In this document: piece by piece, positions 6,337-8,248 of the stretch
Layout: each line of letters begins with the position of its first letter
Numbering within the stretch: position 1 is the first letter of the stretch
Source: Alphaproteobacteria bacterium
GTDB taxonomy: Bacteria > Pseudomonadota > Alphaproteobacteria > Rhizobiales > Devosiaceae
DNA: 8,248 nt
Assembly: GCA_024279575.1 (NCBI GenBank)
Contig: JAJRRJ010000215.1
Span: forward strand, 1 to 8,248
Reading direction: 5' to 3'
Notes under the pieces: generated by a model
Told to the model about the DNA's origin: nothing
Database searches by the model: none
The model's input: the letters and a program-made list of their open reading frames with translations, nothing else
Made by a program: the position numbers and the translations under genes

Positions 6337-6530
6337 GATGTTCTCAACAGCCTTTAATTCGTTACACAACATTGAAACGCAAATAGAATCGCGCGCACGC
6401 CGTCCCATAGCATTCTTTACGTAAAGGTTTTACTAGTTTTTTGGCTCAGGGCAAGTCACCAACGACAATTTTGATGCAATAATATGTAGATGTGCATTCC
6501 TGCAACACTCGGAATTCACACCACATTTTG
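6337..6530 (-). other. rseP-bamA intergenic region, possible bamA promoter
   Basis: These 194 bases hold no convincing gene; the first 72 are also an open upstream extension of bamA. Two weak promoter-like pairs can be read on the minus strand: TTGCAG with a 15-nt spacer to TATTAT (6479-6505), and TTGCCC with a 16-nt spacer to TAAAAC (6427-6454). Neither is close to consensus. The length of the gap, unlike the tight junctions further down, makes a separate bamA promoter plausible. I see no intrinsic terminator after rseP. Confidence 0.3.
6415..6426. promoter_or_regulatory. Perfect 12-bp palindrome upstream of bamA
   Basis: CTTTACGTAAAG is a perfect inverted repeat without a spacer, in the non-coding stretch between rseP and bamA, 79 nt before the chosen bamA start. 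It could be a binding site for a dimeric regulator. It has no T-run and no loop, so it is not a terminator. The function is unproven. Confidence 0.35.
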
Positions 6531-7643
6531 CTAAAATATGTCATTTACTACAGTAAATATCATCAAACTCCCCACGAGCAACATGCCAAACCTGCAGCCT
6601 ATTTCCTGAATTCGCTGGCTCAAAGGGCGCCCGCGCACTGCTTCAACAAGATAATAAACCAGATGCCCCCCATCCAACATAGGAATGGGAAACAAGTTAA
6701 ATATGCCAATATTCAATGATAGCAGGGCGGTAAGATTAATGAGTGCCAGAAAGCCCAGAGTTGCCACATCGCCGGAAACCTGCGCTATTTTTATAGGACC
6801 GCCGAGTTGTTCAATGTCCCCCCGCCCGACAAAAAAATCAGCAAGAAAAGCGAAGGTTCTATCGACAAGGAAAACCATTTCTTCGGCGGCCATAGAGACA
6901 GCCTCAAGGGGATTAGGCCAAAACTTAACATAGTCATCGGCGCTGATACTACGTGAGACACCTATGCGACCAATGCGCTGTGTGTTTCCAAAGCGATCAG
7001 TAATTTCAACGGCTTGCGGAACAACTACTAATTCAAATTCCTGCCCGTAACGCTCCACCAGCAAAGACACTTCTCGTCCAGGAGCGGTTGCAACCAGACG
7101 TTGAAAGTCACTAAAACGCCGTACGGAATAGCCATCTACTCGCAATATCCGGTCACCATCAAGTACCCCTGCCTGCTCGGCAACAGAATTTGGTACAACT
7201 TCCTGCACCACGGGATCAGTGACATATTGCCCATATCCCAGCAACAAGGCGTAAAGTACCAGGAAGGTGAATATTATATTGGCAAAGGGCCCCGCAAGGA
7301 CCACAGCTATTCGTTGCCAAACACTTTTTTGCGAAAACAAATGGGGCCGTATATTCTTGTCAAACTTCTCAATGGCGTCAGGGTCATTCAGGCTGGCCAC
7401 GTTCATATCACCCAAAAAACGTAAATAGCCACCCAGAGGAATTGCGGACAGTCGCCAACGCGTTCCCAATTTGTCCGTTATGCCAATAATTTCAGGGCCA
7501 AAACCAATGGAAAATGTATGGATCGCAATTCCATTCCAACGCGCAACCAAATAGTGCCCCATCTCATGCACAAACACGATAATCGTCAGTACCAATAAAA
7601 ACGGTGCGATATAGGAAATGAGCCACCCGGCAAATTCAAACAT
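6531..7643 (-). CDS. rseP: RIP metalloprotease RseP (site-2 protease)
   Basis: RseP is a zinc protease that cuts transmembrane segments within the inner membrane, such as anti-sigma factors after a first cleavage, and remnant signal peptides. In Caulobacter the homologue is MmpA. The 370-residue product shows HEMGH (HExxH) at 26-30 in the first membrane helix, a helix near 110-135 with GPFAN at 118-122, one PDZ domain at about 140-215 (VLDGDRILRVDG at 160-171), and the C-terminal NLFPIPMLDGGH at 316-327 with the zinc-ligand Asp324, followed by a last helix near 350-366. E. coli RseP is about 450 aa with two PDZ domains, so this is the shorter one-PDZ type. The ATG at 7643 has GGAT about 6 nt upstream. 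It lies 50 nt after cdsA, with no dxr in between, and precedes bamA, a common linkage for envelope homeostasis. Confidence 0.96.
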   Translation of the reverse strand: MFEFAGWLISYIAPFLLVLTIIVFVHEMGHYLVARWNGIAIHTFSIGFGPEIIGITDKLGTRWRLSAIPLGGYLRFLGDMNVASLNDPDAIEKFDKNIRPHLFSQKSVWQRIAVVLAGPFANIIFTFLVLYALLLGYGQYVTDPVVQEVVPNSVAEQAGVLDGDRILRVDGYSVRRFSDFQRLVATAPGREVSLLVERYGQEFELVVVPQAVEITDRFGNTQRIGRIGVSRSISADDYVKFWPNPLEAVSMAAEEMVFLVDRTFAFLADFFVGRGDIEQLGGPIKIAQVSGDVATLGFLALINLTALLSLNIGIFNLFPIPMLDGGHLVYYLVEAVRGRPLSQRIQEIGCRFGMLLVGSLMIFTVVNDIF

Positions 7644-7669
7644 ATTTTTATCCAGTTAAAGTTTTTGTT

Positions 7670-7691
7670 CAGGTGAAATTTTTAACACCTG
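7670..7691. repeat. Inverted repeat in the cdsA-rseP gap
   Basis: CAGGTG and CACCTG are perfect 6-bp arms around a 10-base A/T-only spacer, starting 2 nt after the cdsA stop. On the transcribed strand no T-run follows, so it is unlikely to be an intrinsic terminator. It could be an RNA hairpin affecting mRNA stability, a regulator site or chance. Confidence 0.4.
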
Positions 7692-7693
7692 CA

Positions 7694-8248
7694 TTACCAA
7701 ATCAAAAGACCATTTGCCACCAATTGGGGGGTGGCACTAAGTGCACCTATGCCAAATACGAGCAGTGCGCCAAATGTCAGGCTGTCCAGCCGATCCATCA
7801 GCCCCCCGTGTCCGGGAATTGATCCCCCCCTGTCCTTAATATGGAACCGGCGCTTTATTGCACTTTCACTTAAGTCTCCAATCTGACCAACAAGCGATAT
7901 TGCAATAGCAATAGTCAGACCAACCCACCATGGCGATGGTGTTGCAACGATCCAGACCAACGTTCCCGCCAGACTGCCCACAACCAGCCCCCCGATTGCC
8001 CCTGACCAGGTTTTAGCCGGAGAAATTTCGGGACTGAGTTTTGCGCCGCCAAAAAGGCGCCCGGAGAAAAACGCGCCAGTATCGGTCATCCACACCGTGG
8101 TGCCCAGGAAAAAACAGGCAATAAACCCTAAGGGGGACGCCCCTCGGATAGCAATCAAAGCGATAACGACAATGGAAAAAAAAGCAAAGCCACCAGCTCT
8201 CCAAACCCGATTTTCTGCTTTTCCAAAAAGTGCTGCGATAACGCCGAC
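7694..8248 (-). CDS. cdsA: Phosphatidate cytidylyltransferase CdsA, 5' end cut by window edge
   Basis: CdsA is an inner-membrane enzyme that makes CDP-diacylglycerol from phosphatidate and CTP, the branch point for bacterial phospholipids. Only the last 184 residues are visible; full-length proteins are roughly 270-290 aa. Counting from the first visible residue, WMTDTGAFFSGRLFG spans 53-67 and SPAKTW 76-81. The full CDP-alcohol cytidylyltransferase signature runs from S129 to D155, including KRRFHIKDR, PGHGG and DRLD, with GDL at 124-126 just before it. Membrane segments are evident near 20-31, 40-55, 84-102, 108-122 and 157-170. The frame is open to the window edge; an internal TTG at 8158 is not a credible start. 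It is the first gene here of the block read towards rseP, where an uppS-cdsA neighbourhood would be expected upstream. Confidence 0.95.
   Translation of the reverse strand, partial: VGVIAALFGKAENRVWRAGGFAFFSIVVIALIAIRGASPLGFIACFFLGTTVWMTDTGAFFSGRLFGGAKLSPEISPAKTWSGAIGGLVVGSLAGTLVWIVATPSPWWVGLTIAIAISLVGQIGDLSESAIKRRFHIKDRGGSIPGHGGLMDRLDSLTFGALLVFGIGALSATPQLVANGLLIW

Noticed and set aside
6491..6506. TGCA-GGAA-TGCA mini-hairpin after rseP as a terminator
   Set aside because: The stem is only four base pairs, and there is no T-run on the transcribed strand.
7101..7424. 107-codon open frame on the plus strand
   Set aside because: It is antisense to the PDZ and linker part of rseP, with no ribosome site or domain seen.
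1..8248. A hidden undescribed system, mobile island or CRISPR array
   Set aside because: The window is packed with conserved core envelope genes on one strand. I saw no direct-repeat arrays, integrase, transposase, tRNA-flanked boundary or abrupt composition change.

Overview
The window holds one block of eight co-directional genes, all on the minus strand, from an LPS-making Gram-negative bacterium. In transcription order (right to left) they are cdsA (5' end outside the window), rseP, bamA, lpxD, fabZ, lpxA, lpxI and lpxB (3' end outside the window). This is the well-known envelope cluster of Alphaproteobacteria. Three things point to that class: LpxI rather than LpxH, no skp/ompH between bamA and lpxD, and the lpxD-fabZ-lpxA-lpxI-lpxB order. 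The moderate base composition (not GC-rich by eye) and divergent signature residues do not fit a textbook rhizobial or caulobacterial genome. I cannot name a genus.

Layout. 7694-8248: C-terminal part of cdsA (CDP-diacylglycerol synthase). 6531-7643: rseP (site-2 intramembrane protease). 6337-6530: intergenic stretch before bamA with a perfect 12-bp palindrome and only weak promoter-like sequences. 3976-6336: bamA (outer-membrane protein insertion). 3919-3949: a strong intrinsic terminator. 2875-3903 lpxD, 2387-2878 fabZ, 1520-2329 lpxA, 696-1520 lpxI, 1-699 lpxB. Three of the four junctions after lpxD overlap (ATGA, TGATG and GTGA types), which suggests translational coupling. The exception is fabZ-lpxA, where lpxA has its own Shine-Dalgarno and a TTG start.

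How the genes work together. CdsA supplies CDP-diacylglycerol for phospholipids. RseP cleaves membrane-embedded substrates in envelope stress and turnover. BamA inserts beta-barrel proteins, including the LPS transporter LptD. LpxA, LpxD, LpxI and LpxB carry out the first, third, fourth and fifth steps of lipid A synthesis. LpxC, the second step, is not here. FabZ makes enoyl-ACP from the same 3-hydroxyacyl-ACP pool that LpxA and LpxD draw on, so phospholipid and lipid A supply are co-located.

I found no mobile element, CRISPR array, RNA gene or new system. The points worth a second look are the terminator inside the cluster, departures from family signatures in LpxI, LpxD, LpxB and the BamA C-terminus, the chain-length residue of LpxA, a nine-G tract in lpxI, and the absence of dxr between cdsA and rseP. 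Comparisons with family motifs were made from memory, without alignments.
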